Shown here in pieces: positions 22,888 to 30,913 of a stretch of 33,292 bases of DNA. This DNA is from Crocinitomicaceae bacterium. Its GTDB lineage: Bacteria > Bacteroidota > Bacteroidia > Flavobacteriales_D > Crocinitomicaceae. Numbering within the stretch: position 1 is the stretch's first letter; every line of letters starts with the position of its first letter. The stretch covers positions 1 to 33,292 of the forward strand of contig JAHEMQ010000118.1 of assembly GCA_024643555.1 (NCBI GenBank), read 5' to 3'. The position numbers were made by a program, and so were the translations under genes. The notes under the pieces are model-generated. The model was not told the DNA's origin and did not search any database. It worked only from the letters and a program-made list of their open reading frames with translations.

Positions 22888-24609
22888 ATGGAAAAGAAAT
22901 GGGTGTTTCAACCGACGGTTGACGAGGAAAAAGTTCAGGAATTAGCAAAGCAGTTAAATGTTGAACCATTTGTAGGTCGCTTGCTTGTTCAACGTGGACT
23001 AGAAACGGAAGCCGCAGCACGCGCGTTTTTTCGACCAAACCTAGATGAACTGCACGATCCCTTTCTGTTAAAAGATATGGACCGTGCCGTGGAACGAATC
23101 AACACGGCCATCCAACGCAAAGAGGGTATTTTATTGTTCGGGGATTATGATGTCGACGGCACAACTGCGGTTGCGCTCATGTACGAGCAATTAAATTCCA
23201 TATACGAAAACATTCAATATTATATTCCGGACCGATACAAAGAGGGATATGGATTAAGTCAATTGGGAATTGATTTTGCAGTTGAAAAAAATTGTAATTT
23301 AATCATTACACTTGATTGTGGGATAAAGTCGAATGCATTGGTGGAAAAAGCAAAAAAAACCGGCATCGATTTTATTATTTGTGACCACCATCAACCAGGA
23401 ACGACATTACCGGATGCCATTGTTTTGGATCCAAAAAGAAATGATTGTTCTTATCCTTTTAAAGAATTATCTGGATGTGGCGTAGGATTTAAATTGATGC
23501 AAGCGCTGTACATTGATCATGCGCGGCCCTTTGAAAAATTGATGGAAAGTTTGGATTTACTTGCGCTTAGTATCGGTGCAGATATTGTAGATGTTACCGG
23601 TGAAAACCGAATCCTCTGTCATCACGGCTTACTTCAATTGAATCATGCTCCTAGGCGAGCATTTCAAGAATTATTAATACTTGCAGGTAAAAAGTTACCA
23701 TTAACCCTCACAGATGTTGTATTTGTCATTGCACCAAGAATAAATGCAGCCGGAAGAATACGAAGCGGCAAGACCGCAGTGGACTGGATGCTTTCCTCCA
23801 ATGATGAAGAAATGAAACAATTGGCACAGGAAATTCATGATGATAATACCTTGCGAAGAAGTATTGATCAGTCGATGACAGATGAGGCTCTGCGTCAAAT
23901 TGCTGAAGACCCGTTACATCCCCATCGCTATACGAATCTTGTATTTCAAGAAGATTGGCACAAAGGAGTTGTGGGAATTGTTGCCTCACGAATTATGGAA
24001 ACACATTACCGTCCAACGATTGTCTTAACTTTATCCAACGGACAAATCACAGGGTCGGCGCGCAGCATTGGCATGATAAACCTTTACGAAGTCTTGGAAG
24101 TATGTCAGGAACATTTGACGCAATTTGGAGGACATCATTTTGCAGCAGGATTAACAATGCCGAGGGAAAACCTACATGCTTTTCGCGAAGCATTTGAGAT
24201 GACTGTTCGAAATTTTTTGGAGGATAAAGCAATCGAAGCAGTGCAACAGATTGATGTTGAAATTGATTTAAATGAGATTCAAACCGAATGGAATGGAAGA
24301 CTTCCCCGCATCAAAAAAATCTTAGATGCCTTCGAACCTTTTGGCCCTGGAAATATGAAGCCCGTTTTTTGTACCAAGGAATTATATGCAACAGATGCTC
24401 GTATATTAAAGGAAAAACACTTGAAATTAAAAGTCGTCCAAGCACATTCGAAATTGGCATTTGATGCCATTGGATTTAATTTAGCGGAAAAAGAGCTTTG
24501 TACTTTGAAAGGAATGCCGTTTGAGATGGCTTACACCTTGGAAACGAATGAATTCAATGGAAAAACGAATTTGCAGTTCAATATAAAGGACATTCGTGCC
24601 ATGGACTGA
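22888..24609 (+). CDS. recJ: Single-stranded-DNA-specific exonuclease RecJ
   Basis: RecJ degrades single-stranded DNA 5' to 3' in recombination and mismatch/base-excision repair. The 573-residue product carries the DHH phosphoesterase motifs: LLFGDYDVDGTTAVAL (motif I), LIITLDCGIKSN, ICDHHQPG (the DHH motif) and LSGCGVGFKL. A DHHA1 domain follows with QFGGHHFAAGLTM, then the OB-fold with FEPFGPGNMKPVF. The length is standard. It has no clear TAnnTTTG box in the 56 bases after pyk; a 13-bp palindrome (22860-22872) lies there instead. It may be read from pyk. Confidence 0.95.
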   Translation: MEKKWVFQPTVDEEKVQELAKQLNVEPFVGRLLVQRGLETEAAARAFFRPNLDELHDPFLLKDMDRAVERINTAIQRKEGILLFGDYDVDGTTAVALMYEQLNSIYENIQYYIPDRYKEGYGLSQLGIDFAVEKNCNLIITLDCGIKSNALVEKAKKTGIDFIICDHHQPGTTLPDAIVLDPKRNDCSYPFKELSGCGVGFKLMQALYIDHARPFEKLMESLDLLALSIGADIVDVTGENRILCHHGLLQLNHAPRRAFQELLILAGKKLPLTLTDVVFVIAPRINAAGRIRSGKTAVDWMLSSNDEEMKQLAQEIHDDNTLRRSIDQSMTDEALRQIAEDPLHPHRYTNLVFQEDWHKGVVGIVASRIMETHYRPTIVLTLSNGQITGSARSIGMINLYEVLEVCQEHLTQFGGHHFAAGLTMPRENLHAFREAFEMTVRNFLEDKAIEAVQQIDVEIDLNEIQTEWNGRLPRIKKILDAFEPFGPGNMKPVFCTKELYATDARILKEKHLKLKVVQAHSKLAFDAIGFNLAEKELCTLKGMPFEMAYTLETNEFNGKTNLQFNIKDIRAMD

Positions 24610-24620
24610 GGTTTTTCGCT

Positions 24621-24628
24621 TAAATTTG
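24621..24628 (+). promoter_or_regulatory. Candidate -7 box for ribE
   Basis: TAAATTTG matches TAnnTTTG and ends six bases before the ribE ATG (24635), in the spacer after the recJ stop. The leader would be very short or absent. No clear -33 element. Confidence 0.45.
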
Positions 24629-24634
24629 AACACG

Positions 24635-25213
24635 ATGTTTACAGGAATTATAGAAGAAATAGGCTCCGTTTCGGAAGTCCGTCAGGAAGATGGAAATGTG
24701 CATTTTACCATCAAATCTGATTTGAGCAATGAATTAAAAATTGATCAAAGTGTGGCACACAATGGTTGTTGTTTGACAGTTGTTGGATTGGGCCCGGACC
24801 ATCATGTTGTAACAGCCATTCACGAGACCCTGCAGAAAACAAATCTCGGCAGTTGGAAAGTAGGGTCAAAAATCAATTTAGAGCGTTGTATGAGCTTGAA
24901 TGGACGCTTAGATGGACACATTGTTCAAGGACACGTCGATGGATTGGCTCGTTGTATCGACATCGCGGATGAAAATGGCAGTTGGCGTTATCGTTTTGAC
25001 TATGAATCCGATTTCGTGACGGTTGAAAAAGGCTCGATTACCATAAATGGAACAAGTTTAACAGTGGTAGATTCAGAAGAGCATTCGTTTGCGGTTTGCA
25101 TTATTCCATATACTTACGAACATACAAATTTCCATACTTTAAAGGTTGGAGATGAGGTGAACCTTGAGTTCGACATCATTGGAAAATACGTTGCGCGTTT
25201 GATGAATCGTTAA
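24635..25213 (+). CDS. ribE: Riboflavin synthase, alpha subunit
   Basis: This enzyme dismutates two 6,7-dimethyl-8-ribityllumazine molecules to riboflavin. Starting at ATG 24635 (MFTGIIEEIGSV, the universal start of the family), the product is 192 residues. The upstream in-frame ATG at 24596 lies inside recJ and is not used. Two lumazine-binding domains are visible: first DQSVAHNGCCLTVV and LDGHIVQGHVDG, then KGSITINGTSLTVVD with IPYTYEHTNF near the end. No FMN riboswitch structure was seen in the 25-base spacer, and other rib genes are not adjacent. The stop TAA shares TTAA with the convergent lipoprotein gene. Confidence 0.95.
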   Translation: MFTGIIEEIGSVSEVRQEDGNVHFTIKSDLSNELKIDQSVAHNGCCLTVVGLGPDHHVVTAIHETLQKTNLGSWKVGSKINLERCMSLNGRLDGHIVQGHVDGLARCIDIADENGSWRYRFDYESDFVTVEKGSITINGTSLTVVDSEEHSFAVCIIPYTYEHTNFHTLKVGDEVNLEFDIIGKYVARLMNR

Positions 25214-25704
25214 TAGAAGTGCAACGCAATGGTTTGCACATGTGTTTGACTTTTTAACACAATAAATTTCGCTTGATCATAGCTTGGTGGACCAAAACTA
25301 CCCATGGCATTATTGGAGAAGGCAAAACCTTCCGTTGGAATCCCTAACCAATTTTGGTCAATCTGTTGATTGTCATTTTCGTCATGAAATACACCAAATG
25401 CATAAGTTCCAGCAGGAATGCTATCCAACGTAAAGGACATGGTAGACACCGTAGGAGTCAATATCAAGGATCTATATACGTGTGCCGGATCATTAAAATT
25501 GGAACTAGAATTGTAAAGCGCAAAATTAATTTTGCCGTTAGCGTTGTGCATTCCAGACAAATTCACTTGTATTTTTCCAAGCGTATCCAGTACATTATTG
25601 GTGTTATCCGGAGGGAGATTCACTGCGGGTGGCGAAACTTTATCCTTTTCACATGAAAATACAAGTAGACAAAGCGGCAAGAACAGTACATTTAAAACTT
25701 TCAT
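25210..25704 (-). CDS. DUF2141 lipoprotein
   Basis: The 164-residue product has a lipoprotein signal with the lipobox LVFSC (Cys at residue 18), followed by a Pro-rich linker (VSPPAVNLPPDNTNN). The DUF2141 domain comes next: IQVNLSGMHNANGKINFALYN, PAGTYAFGVFHDENDNQQID and NWLGIPTEGFAFSNN. DUF2141 proteins are small secreted or surface beta proteins of unknown function. It lies downstream of the TPR gene on the same strand but is cut off from it by a strong terminator, so it is a separate unit. I found no TAnnTTTG box just upstream. Confidence 0.85.
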   Translation of the reverse strand: MKVLNVLFLPLCLLVFSCEKDKVSPPAVNLPPDNTNNVLDTLGKIQVNLSGMHNANGKINFALYNSSSNFNDPAHVYRSLILTPTVSTMSFTLDSIPAGTYAFGVFHDENDNQQIDQNWLGIPTEGFAFSNNAMGSFGPPSYDQAKFIVLKSQTHVQTIALHFY

Positions 25705-25760
25705 ATTTCTTGAATGAAGTGTTAAGGTAAAGAAAAAATGTAAAGAATTCTAATGGAATC

Positions 25761-25792
25761 AAAAAAGGCGGATGAAACTCATCCGCCTTTTT
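25761..25792 (-). terminator. Strong bidirectional intrinsic terminator after the TPR gene
   Basis: Bases 25762-25775 pair perfectly with 25779-25792 (14 bp, three-base loop) and the stem has poly-A/poly-T ends, so it can work on both strands. It ends the minus-strand transcript of the TPR gene (stop at 25809). Confidence 0.9.
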
Positions 25793-25808
25793 GAAACTTT
25801 TCATGAAC

Positions 25809-27413
25809 TTATTTAATCCCTAATGCTGCTTTTGCAGTGGCATCGTTTGGATCAACTTGCAAAATTATTTCATAGTAAGATTTCGTTTTTGACAAATCTT
25901 TCGCTGCTGATTTTGCATAGTAATCACATAAGTAACGACACGCTTCTAACACCATTCCTTTATTTGCTGCAACAGTTCGGTCTTCTGGTTTTACTAATTC
26001 AATGACTTTCTCATAATATGGTTGAGCAGCCCATCGTTCGTTATTGGAATCTAATTTATAATTGGTTCTTGCTCTCCATAAATATGCTGGAGCATAGTTC
26101 GGAGATAATTTGATAACGGTTGCAAAAGTTGAATCAGCAAGTACATAATCTTTTGGTCCGTTGTAAATCGCCTTTCCAAGTTCGTATTGTTCAGCAGAAG
26201 TCAAAGTAATAATTTTTGATCGTTTATTGTATAATTCAATTGCTTTATCGAATTTCTTTAATTTAAAGTATTTGCTCGCTGTTTCGCTTGTCAATTCTTT
26301 TGCAGCAATTTCATTAATATCGATGGCTTTTTCATATTCCAATAAACCAAGTGAATCTTTTCCTGCTTTCATTAAAAGCGATCCTTTTGTTTTATAATCC
26401 AAAAAGCTAATCATGTTTGCAGGAACAATGGCAAAGAATCGATCAGATGCGGCAAGACCATTTTTGATGGACAAGCTGTCCGTATTACATTCTAAGTAAG
26501 AGAATGCTAACATACGTTCCGTATAGAAATTGATAAAATTGTTCGCATTCAAGCTTTTCACCTCCGTAATTGCTTCACAATATTGTTTGGCATTAAAGAG
26601 GGCTGTCGTGTACATATAACGGGCCTCTAAATTATTGTTTAAGCTCAAATACTTTTGCCAATCTGCAATCGCCGCTGCTTTCTTACCGTATAACATGTTC
26701 AACTCCGCACTTGCACGGTATGCTGGAGCATAAGTAGAGTCAATATTTTTTGCCTCATTGTATTTTTGAGATGCTAAATCTGGATTCTGCGCAGCTTGAT
26801 ATATTTTTGCCACACGCACAACACCACGTGCAGATTTTGGGTTGATGTCTAACACGGCTAAATACGCTTTAATCGCTGGACTAGCATTGTCTGGCGTTTT
26901 TGCATACAAGGCATCTCCTTTCAATAACAAGTTGTCCTCGTTTTTGGGATCCTTTAAAATGGCTTCTTCAATGATTAAAATCGCTTGGTCTAAATCTTTT
27001 TTCTCAGATTTAATATATGTTTTAACCATTCCACGAATGACTTCTGCACGTTTTAATTTATCTTTTTTGGTCAAAGCCATTGCTTTTTCAAATTCAGCCT
27101 TTGCCTCAGCCGTTTTCCCATTCATCCATAATACACGACCGTATCCAACGTAAGGTAGGGCTTTGATTTTATCCACTTCATAACCTTTGTTCCACATCAT
27201 TTTGGCAGAATCCAATAATCCTTTTTCAAAATAACAGTCACCATAGTAGAAGTATAACTCACCATTCATAGGGTCTGCTTTCACTAAAGAAGCGAAGTCC
27301 TTTAATGCATCCACGTAACGCTCGTTATCCGTTTTGTAAATCGCATCTTTCAATGTTTGACCAAATGTCAAGCTAGAAAATAATGCCGCTCCGATTAAAA
27401 ATAAGGTTTTCAT
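25809..27413 (-). CDS. Periplasmic TPR-repeat protein
   Basis: The 534-residue product has a signal peptide (LFLIGAALFSSLTFGQ) and about a dozen TPR-like helical repeats over the whole length. Clear ones are LYFYYGDCYFEKGLLDSAKMMW, SAEQYELGKAIYNGPKDYVLAD and ATAKAALGIK at the end. It has no catalytic motif and is a protein-interaction scaffold in the periplasm. It has its own well-formed promoter (27449-27479), yet its position after the PstS-like and exbBDD-tonB genes recurs in Bacteroidota as I recall, so it may work with them. Confidence 0.82.
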   Translation of the reverse strand: MKTLFLIGAALFSSLTFGQTLKDAIYKTDNERYVDALKDFASLVKADPMNGELYFYYGDCYFEKGLLDSAKMMWNKGYEVDKIKALPYVGYGRVLWMNGKTAEAKAEFEKAMALTKKDKLKRAEVIRGMVKTYIKSEKKDLDQAILIIEEAILKDPKNEDNLLLKGDALYAKTPDNASPAIKAYLAVLDINPKSARGVVRVAKIYQAAQNPDLASQKYNEAKNIDSTYAPAYRASAELNMLYGKKAAAIADWQKYLSLNNNLEARYMYTTALFNAKQYCEAITEVKSLNANNFINFYTERMLAFSYLECNTDSLSIKNGLAASDRFFAIVPANMISFLDYKTKGSLLMKAGKDSLGLLEYEKAIDINEIAAKELTSETASKYFKLKKFDKAIELYNKRSKIITLTSAEQYELGKAIYNGPKDYVLADSTFATVIKLSPNYAPAYLWRARTNYKLDSNNERWAAQPYYEKVIELVKPEDRTVAANKGMVLEACRYLCDYYAKSAAKDLSKTKSYYEIILQVDPNDATAKAALGIK

Positions 27414-27448
27414 GATAGTGTTTTTTTTATGCTAATCAATTTGCTTGC

Positions 27449-27479
27449 CAAAAATAGCTTTGTTTTATGGTATGACAAA
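27449..27479 (-). promoter_or_regulatory. Promoter of the TPR gene
   Basis: On the minus strand, TTTG (27479-27476) and TATTTTTG (27456-27449) are separated by 19 bases, an excellent fit to the Bacteroidota -33 TTTG / -7 TAnnTTTG promoter. It lies 35 bases upstream of the ATG at 27413. Confidence 0.7.
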
Positions 27480-27514
27480 AAAAAGTAAGGTGAATTACGT
27501 GTTAATTGTTTATT

Positions 27515-28429
27515 CTAGTTCATTTGGATGAGTCGAACAGGGTTATTTGCTGGAACCAATTCAGATTTATGAATAATAATTTGTCCTTTTTCTCCTACCA
27601 TAAAATTAACGAACCCAGTATTCAGACTTGAACGACTTCCTTTATTGATCATCCATACATCACGGATGAGCGGATATTCCCTTGTGTAAATCACCCCATT
27701 AATCGGTTTAAATGACGGGCTATTCTCATTCAGTCTTACGTCCATTACATGAATGCCATCTAAAAAATTGAGCACTTCAAAATCTTCTTGATCAGAAATC
27801 CAATTTAAACCAATAATACCGATAGCATCTTTGTTATTCTTCACATATTCGATTACTTCTTCATTGGACTTTGCTGCGAAAACATGCGTTGACAATTTAT
27901 TGGTTTGTAATAACTCAGTAATGTAATTAAAGTTTGCTGAATTTAATTGATCAAATACGATAGTCATTGGTTTTTTAGATAATGGCCATGTGCTCTTTGA
28001 ATCGGTTAAGTATTTTTTCAACTGTGGCACACTGATGATGGTATCTTTATTTTCAGGATGAACAATTAATGCCACTGCATCAAGTGCAATTCGATCGCTA
28101 CTCACTTCAACATTTTTACTCTTTAAGTATTTTTTTTCAGCCTTCGTAAATTCTCGAGTAATCGTAATTGTCTTTACTTTTCCTTCTAGAAATGCTTGAA
28201 TAATTTCCCCTTCCGTCATGAATTTCGCAGAAATATCAGCTTGGGGATTTAAACTTTGAAAGGTGGAAATGGATGTTTCGAATAAGGGTTTGAACGATTC
28301 TTCCACATAGATGATTGCTCTACCCTTTTCATGAGTGTTTTTCGAATAAATCAAAGGATTTTTATTGGAATCGCAACTGGTAGATAGAAGAAGTAAAGAA
28401 AAAAAAGCCAGAACAATATTATTCTTCAT
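27515..28429 (-). CDS. PstS-like substrate-binding lipoprotein
   Basis: The 304-residue product has a lipoprotein signal ending LLLLSTSC (Cys 19) and a type II periplasmic-binding fold. Segments typical of PstS-like proteins are GRAIIYVEESFKPLFETS, SDRIALDAVALIVHPEN, VPQLKKYLT and DAIGIIGLNWIS (the family GxIGY/GYxGL-type loop). It overlaps the upstream small membrane-protein gene by 11 bases. Classical PstS binds phosphate for an ABC transporter, but no pstCAB is present here. The linkage to exbBDD-tonB suggests a role in delivering or sensing a ligand for TonB-dependent uptake. The ligand is unknown. Confidence 0.8.
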   Translation of the reverse strand: MKNNIVLAFFSLLLLSTSCDSNKNPLIYSKNTHEKGRAIIYVEESFKPLFETSISTFQSLNPQADISAKFMTEGEIIQAFLEGKVKTITITREFTKAEKKYLKSKNVEVSSDRIALDAVALIVHPENKDTIISVPQLKKYLTDSKSTWPLSKKPMTIVFDQLNSANFNYITELLQTNKLSTHVFAAKSNEEVIEYVKNNKDAIGIIGLNWISDQEDFEVLNFLDGIHVMDVRLNENSPSFKPINGVIYTREYPLIRDVWMINKGSRSSLNTGFVNFMVGEKGQIIIHKSELVPANNPVRLIQMN

Positions 28430-28637
28430 TGGGTTTTATTTTTTGACGTTTGATATTTTGACGTATACGTGTGAAACGATAAAATGCATACATAAGGAGA
28501 AGAATGATCATCATTGTTCTCCGCCATCCGACCATGTAATCAATGACATTCGTGAAAGCTAAAAGTGCTGCGAAGAGGATTGCCGTTGCTACAACGAGTC
28601 CTCCGATTATGTTTTGAAAAAATTGACTGTTCATCAT
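28419..28637 (-). CDS. Small two-helix membrane protein of the exb-tonB/PstS locus
   Basis: The product is 72 residues if started at ATG 28637 (a second ATG follows immediately). It has two hydrophobic helices (IIGGLVVATAILFAALLAF and TMMIILLLMYAFYRF), a short linker with DYMVGWRR, and a basic tail. I recognise no named domain. It overlaps the PstS-like gene by 11 bases and sits just after the terminator that follows tonB. With no TAnnTTTG box in the gap it likely depends on readthrough. It could be an inner-membrane partner of the ExbB/D complex, which is a guess. Confidence 0.6.
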   Translation of the reverse strand: MMNSQFFQNIIGGLVVATAILFAALLAFTNVIDYMVGWRRTMMIILLLMYAFYRFTRIRQNIKRQKIKPNEE

Positions 28638-28640
28638 GAC

Positions 28641-28675
28641 AAAAAAAATCCCCAATCGAAAATTCTATTGGGGAT
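28641..28675 (-). terminator. Intrinsic terminator between tonB and the small membrane protein
   Basis: Bases 28648-28656 pair with 28667-28675 (9 bp, 10-base loop). On the minus strand it is followed by eight Ts (28641-28648). It lies between the tonB stop and the next ATG, so it ends or attenuates the exb-tonB transcript. Confidence 0.75.
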
Positions 28676-28694
28676 CTATACGTTTTTTGAGTGA

Positions 28695-29552
28695 TTATTC
28701 TGTTTGAAATCTAATCGGAAGACGCACATAAGTACGAACTTCTCTTCCTGCGTTAGATGCCGGTTTCCATTTCGGCATTTTGTTCACCACGCGAAGCGCT
28801 TCTTTATCACACGCTGGACATTCTTCCAATTTTGACTCAACTACCGCATTGGATACGGTACCATCTTTTTCAACAACGAAACGAATGATCACACGGCCAT
28901 TTACACCTAGGTCAGCAGCTTCCGCTGGTGGACGAATGTTGTCGTTGATGAATGCGTCTAAGTCACCATCGAATACAGATTCGACCTCTACCCATGTTTC
29001 AATCGGTTCAACCACATCTTGTGTGAGGGCTGGACCTCCGGTAGGTTCATCCGTTGGCAAAACCCAACCTTCATCTGTTCCATCCACTGTTTGATTTCCT
29101 GCTTTCACATCCGTCAATTGATCTTGTGTTGGTAGGACATCAGTTACCACATCATCCTCAATTACAGGAGGCAAAAATGCTGTCATGGTTTCCATTGGTG
29201 GCGGTGGTGGCGGTGGTGGTGTTTCAGGAAGGGGTTCCTTTTCTTTCAATTGCTCAATGGTTGTATTCACTCCGGAATCCTTTGGAAGTTCTACTTTTTC
29301 TTTCGGTAGTCTTTTTATTAACTCGGAAATTCCAAAAGCTAAAGCAGCGAAAAGAACCATGCCAGCCATAATCATGACCATACGCTTGTTGTAGCTACTT
29401 CTCAGTACATACGCACCGTATTCTTTGTTACGGTGAGCAAATACGACTTCATTTCTCGTGTTTGATGTTACTTGCTGCCATTTACGAGCAGTTAAATAGT
29501 CAAGGAGAGAAAACCCTGTGACTAAAGCAACGATGACAAAGAGGACTTGCAT
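28695..29552 (-). CDS. tonB: TonB energy transducer
   Basis: TonB couples the inner-membrane proton motive force to outer-membrane receptors. The 285-residue product has a first hydrophobic segment at 1-20 and another at about 59-80. In between is NKEYGAYVLRSSYNKR, a motif typical of Bacteroidota TonB. A run of eight prolines follows, then an acidic linker. The C-terminal TonB domain includes GVNGRVIIRFVVEKDGTVSN, CDKEALRVVNKMPKWKPA and VRTYVRLPIRF. The two-membrane-segment N-terminus differs from the single anchor of E. coli TonB. It is five bases after exbD and is followed by an intrinsic terminator. Confidence 0.9.
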   Translation of the reverse strand: MQVLFVIVALVTGFSLLDYLTARKWQQVTSNTRNEVVFAHRNKEYGAYVLRSSYNKRMVMIMAGMVLFAALAFGISELIKRLPKEKVELPKDSGVNTTIEQLKEKEPLPETPPPPPPPPMETMTAFLPPVIEDDVVTDVLPTQDQLTDVKAGNQTVDGTDEGWVLPTDEPTGGPALTQDVVEPIETWVEVESVFDGDLDAFINDNIRPPAEAADLGVNGRVIIRFVVEKDGTVSNAVVESKLEECPACDKEALRVVNKMPKWKPASNAGREVRTYVRLPIRFQTE

Positions 29553-29557
29553 ACGAA

Positions 29558-30208
29558 TTAATTTTTAAGTTTTGCTTTTAATAACTGCAGCTCGCCTGGA
29601 GTAATGTCAACTGGTGCAATTACACCGACTTCTGCAATCTTTAACTCATCTACAAGGTCAATGAAGTTTTTGCACAACGCTTTATCATCTGTTTTAATTA
29701 AAGCTTTCAAAGCATCCGTCTCAACTTTTATCTTATCTAGTGATTTTAGGTAAGTAGAGTCGGCAATTTCTTTACGTCGAAGCTTGTCATCAAGACCTTG
29801 TTTTTTAACTAAAACGTAAGTATTTAATTTACCTAACAATTTTCTTACACCTTTTTCTCCAGGACCGAAATTTGTTTCAATTAATTCTGTCACAGACCCA
29901 TCTTTATCTGGGTTTTCTTTTGGATGGTATTCTCCTTGGTAGTAAAAGATTTTATCCTTGGAAAGAATAAAAGTAATCCCGTTATTCATTTTAGGAGGTT
30001 CCGCTCCTTCAGGAATATCTTCTGTTTTCGCTGGATAGGCTAGGGGTAACATTTTAGGCTTGCTAAATGTAGAAGTCAAGACGAAAAAGGTTAATAGTAG
30101 GAACGCCAAGTCAACCATGGGCGTCATGTCTACTCGTGTAGAGCTTTTCTTTGCTCTTTTCTTGCCTTTGCCGTGGCCTCCGCCACCGCTTTCTGCGATT
30201 TCTGCCAT
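29558..30208 (-). CDS. exbD: ExbD/TolR-family biopolymer transport protein (second copy)
   Basis: ExbD forms, with ExbB, the proton channel that drives TonB. The 216-residue product starts with a Gly/Lys-rich leader (GGGGHGKGKKRAKKS), then STRVDMTPMVDLAFLLLTFFVLTSTFSKP, which contains the Asp (MVDLAF) in the membrane helix. A periplasmic domain follows. It is longer than E. coli ExbD (about 140 residues), with an extra charged region (KTDDKALCKNFIDLVDELK) near the C-terminus. It is the second of two adjacent ExbD genes. Confidence 0.9.
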   Translation of the reverse strand: MAEIAESGGGGHGKGKKRAKKSSTRVDMTPMVDLAFLLLTFFVLTSTFSKPKMLPLAYPAKTEDIPEGAEPPKMNNGITFILSKDKIFYYQGEYHPKENPDKDGSVTELIETNFGPGEKGVRKLLGKLNTYVLVKKQGLDDKLRRKEIADSTYLKSLDKIKVETDALKALIKTDDKALCKNFIDLVDELKIAEVGVIAPVDITPGELQLLKAKLKN

Positions 30209-30214
30209 GTTCGA

Positions 30215-30883
30215 TTAATTAATCGGAGCTAGCTCCGAAGAGGTTATGAAATTCAAGTTGTTGAGATTTAAATCTCTAAAAACATTGATCACTTCTTCCG
30301 CCTTTTTGTATACAGCTTTTGAGTCAACACGAAGAATATACTTTGGTTTAAAATCATCAGCAACTGGATTTTCACCATTTAATTTTGCCTCTTCAAATGC
30401 TGTTTTAGCACTATTTAAAGCGGCGGTTGCTGCAAAACTAAGCCAGTCATGTAATTCATTATTTTCTGTTGAATCCACCTGTATACCTTTTGTTTGGAAG
30501 GTAATGCGGTCATCCGCACCTGTATCAATGTAAGAAGGTAATTCTTGCATGGTACAACCAAATGTTGACATGAACGCGAACTTATTGATTTGTTCATCAT
30601 TAAGTTTCAATTTATACTTACCGAGCATATTCGTAAGCATTTCACGTCTAGCGCCTTCTCCAGACAAGTTAAAGAACACACGTCCATCTTGGTCAATGGT
30701 CACCATCACAACATTCTCAGGAATGAATTTATCACTGATACTGGAAGGTGTATTAACCGTTACGGGTTCACTTGCGCGGAAAGAGGCTGCCAACATAAAG
30801 AATGTAACAAGCAAGAATGCCAAGTCCACCATAGGCGTCATGTCTATGGACGGGGAACTTTTAGGTATTTTTATTTTTGGCAT
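30215..30883 (-). CDS. exbD: ExbD/TolR-family biopolymer transport protein (first copy)
   Basis: This 222-residue product has KIKIPKSSPSIDMTPMVDLA, then FLLVTFFMLAASFRASEP, giving the same membrane helix and essential Asp as its neighbour. The periplasmic part (TVNTPSSISDK onwards) is diverged from the second copy, with PSYIDTGADDR in the middle. Two non-identical ExbD proteins probably form a hetero-assembly in one ExbB pore, as in other Bacteroidota. It is six bases from the second copy and 30 from exbB. Confidence 0.9.
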   Translation of the reverse strand: MPKIKIPKSSPSIDMTPMVDLAFLLVTFFMLAASFRASEPVTVNTPSSISDKFIPENVVMVTIDQDGRVFFNLSGEGARREMLTNMLGKYKLKLNDEQINKFAFMSTFGCTMQELPSYIDTGADDRITFQTKGIQVDSTENNELHDWLSFAATAALNSAKTAFEEAKLNGENPVADDFKPKYILRVDSKAVYKKAEEVINVFRDLNLNNLNFITSSELAPIN

Positions 30884-30913
30884 TGCTTGTTAATTTAAAT
30901 GTTGGATCAACAA

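Noticed and set aside
24610-24634. FMN riboswitch upstream of ribE
   Set aside because: The spacer is only 25 bases and has a -7 box; an FMN aptamer needs well over 100 bases.
29054-29394. Two overlapping plus-strand open frames rich in Gly/Val or Leu opposite tonB
   Set aside because: They are the complement of the tonB proline-rich coding repeat; the low-complexity composition follows from it.
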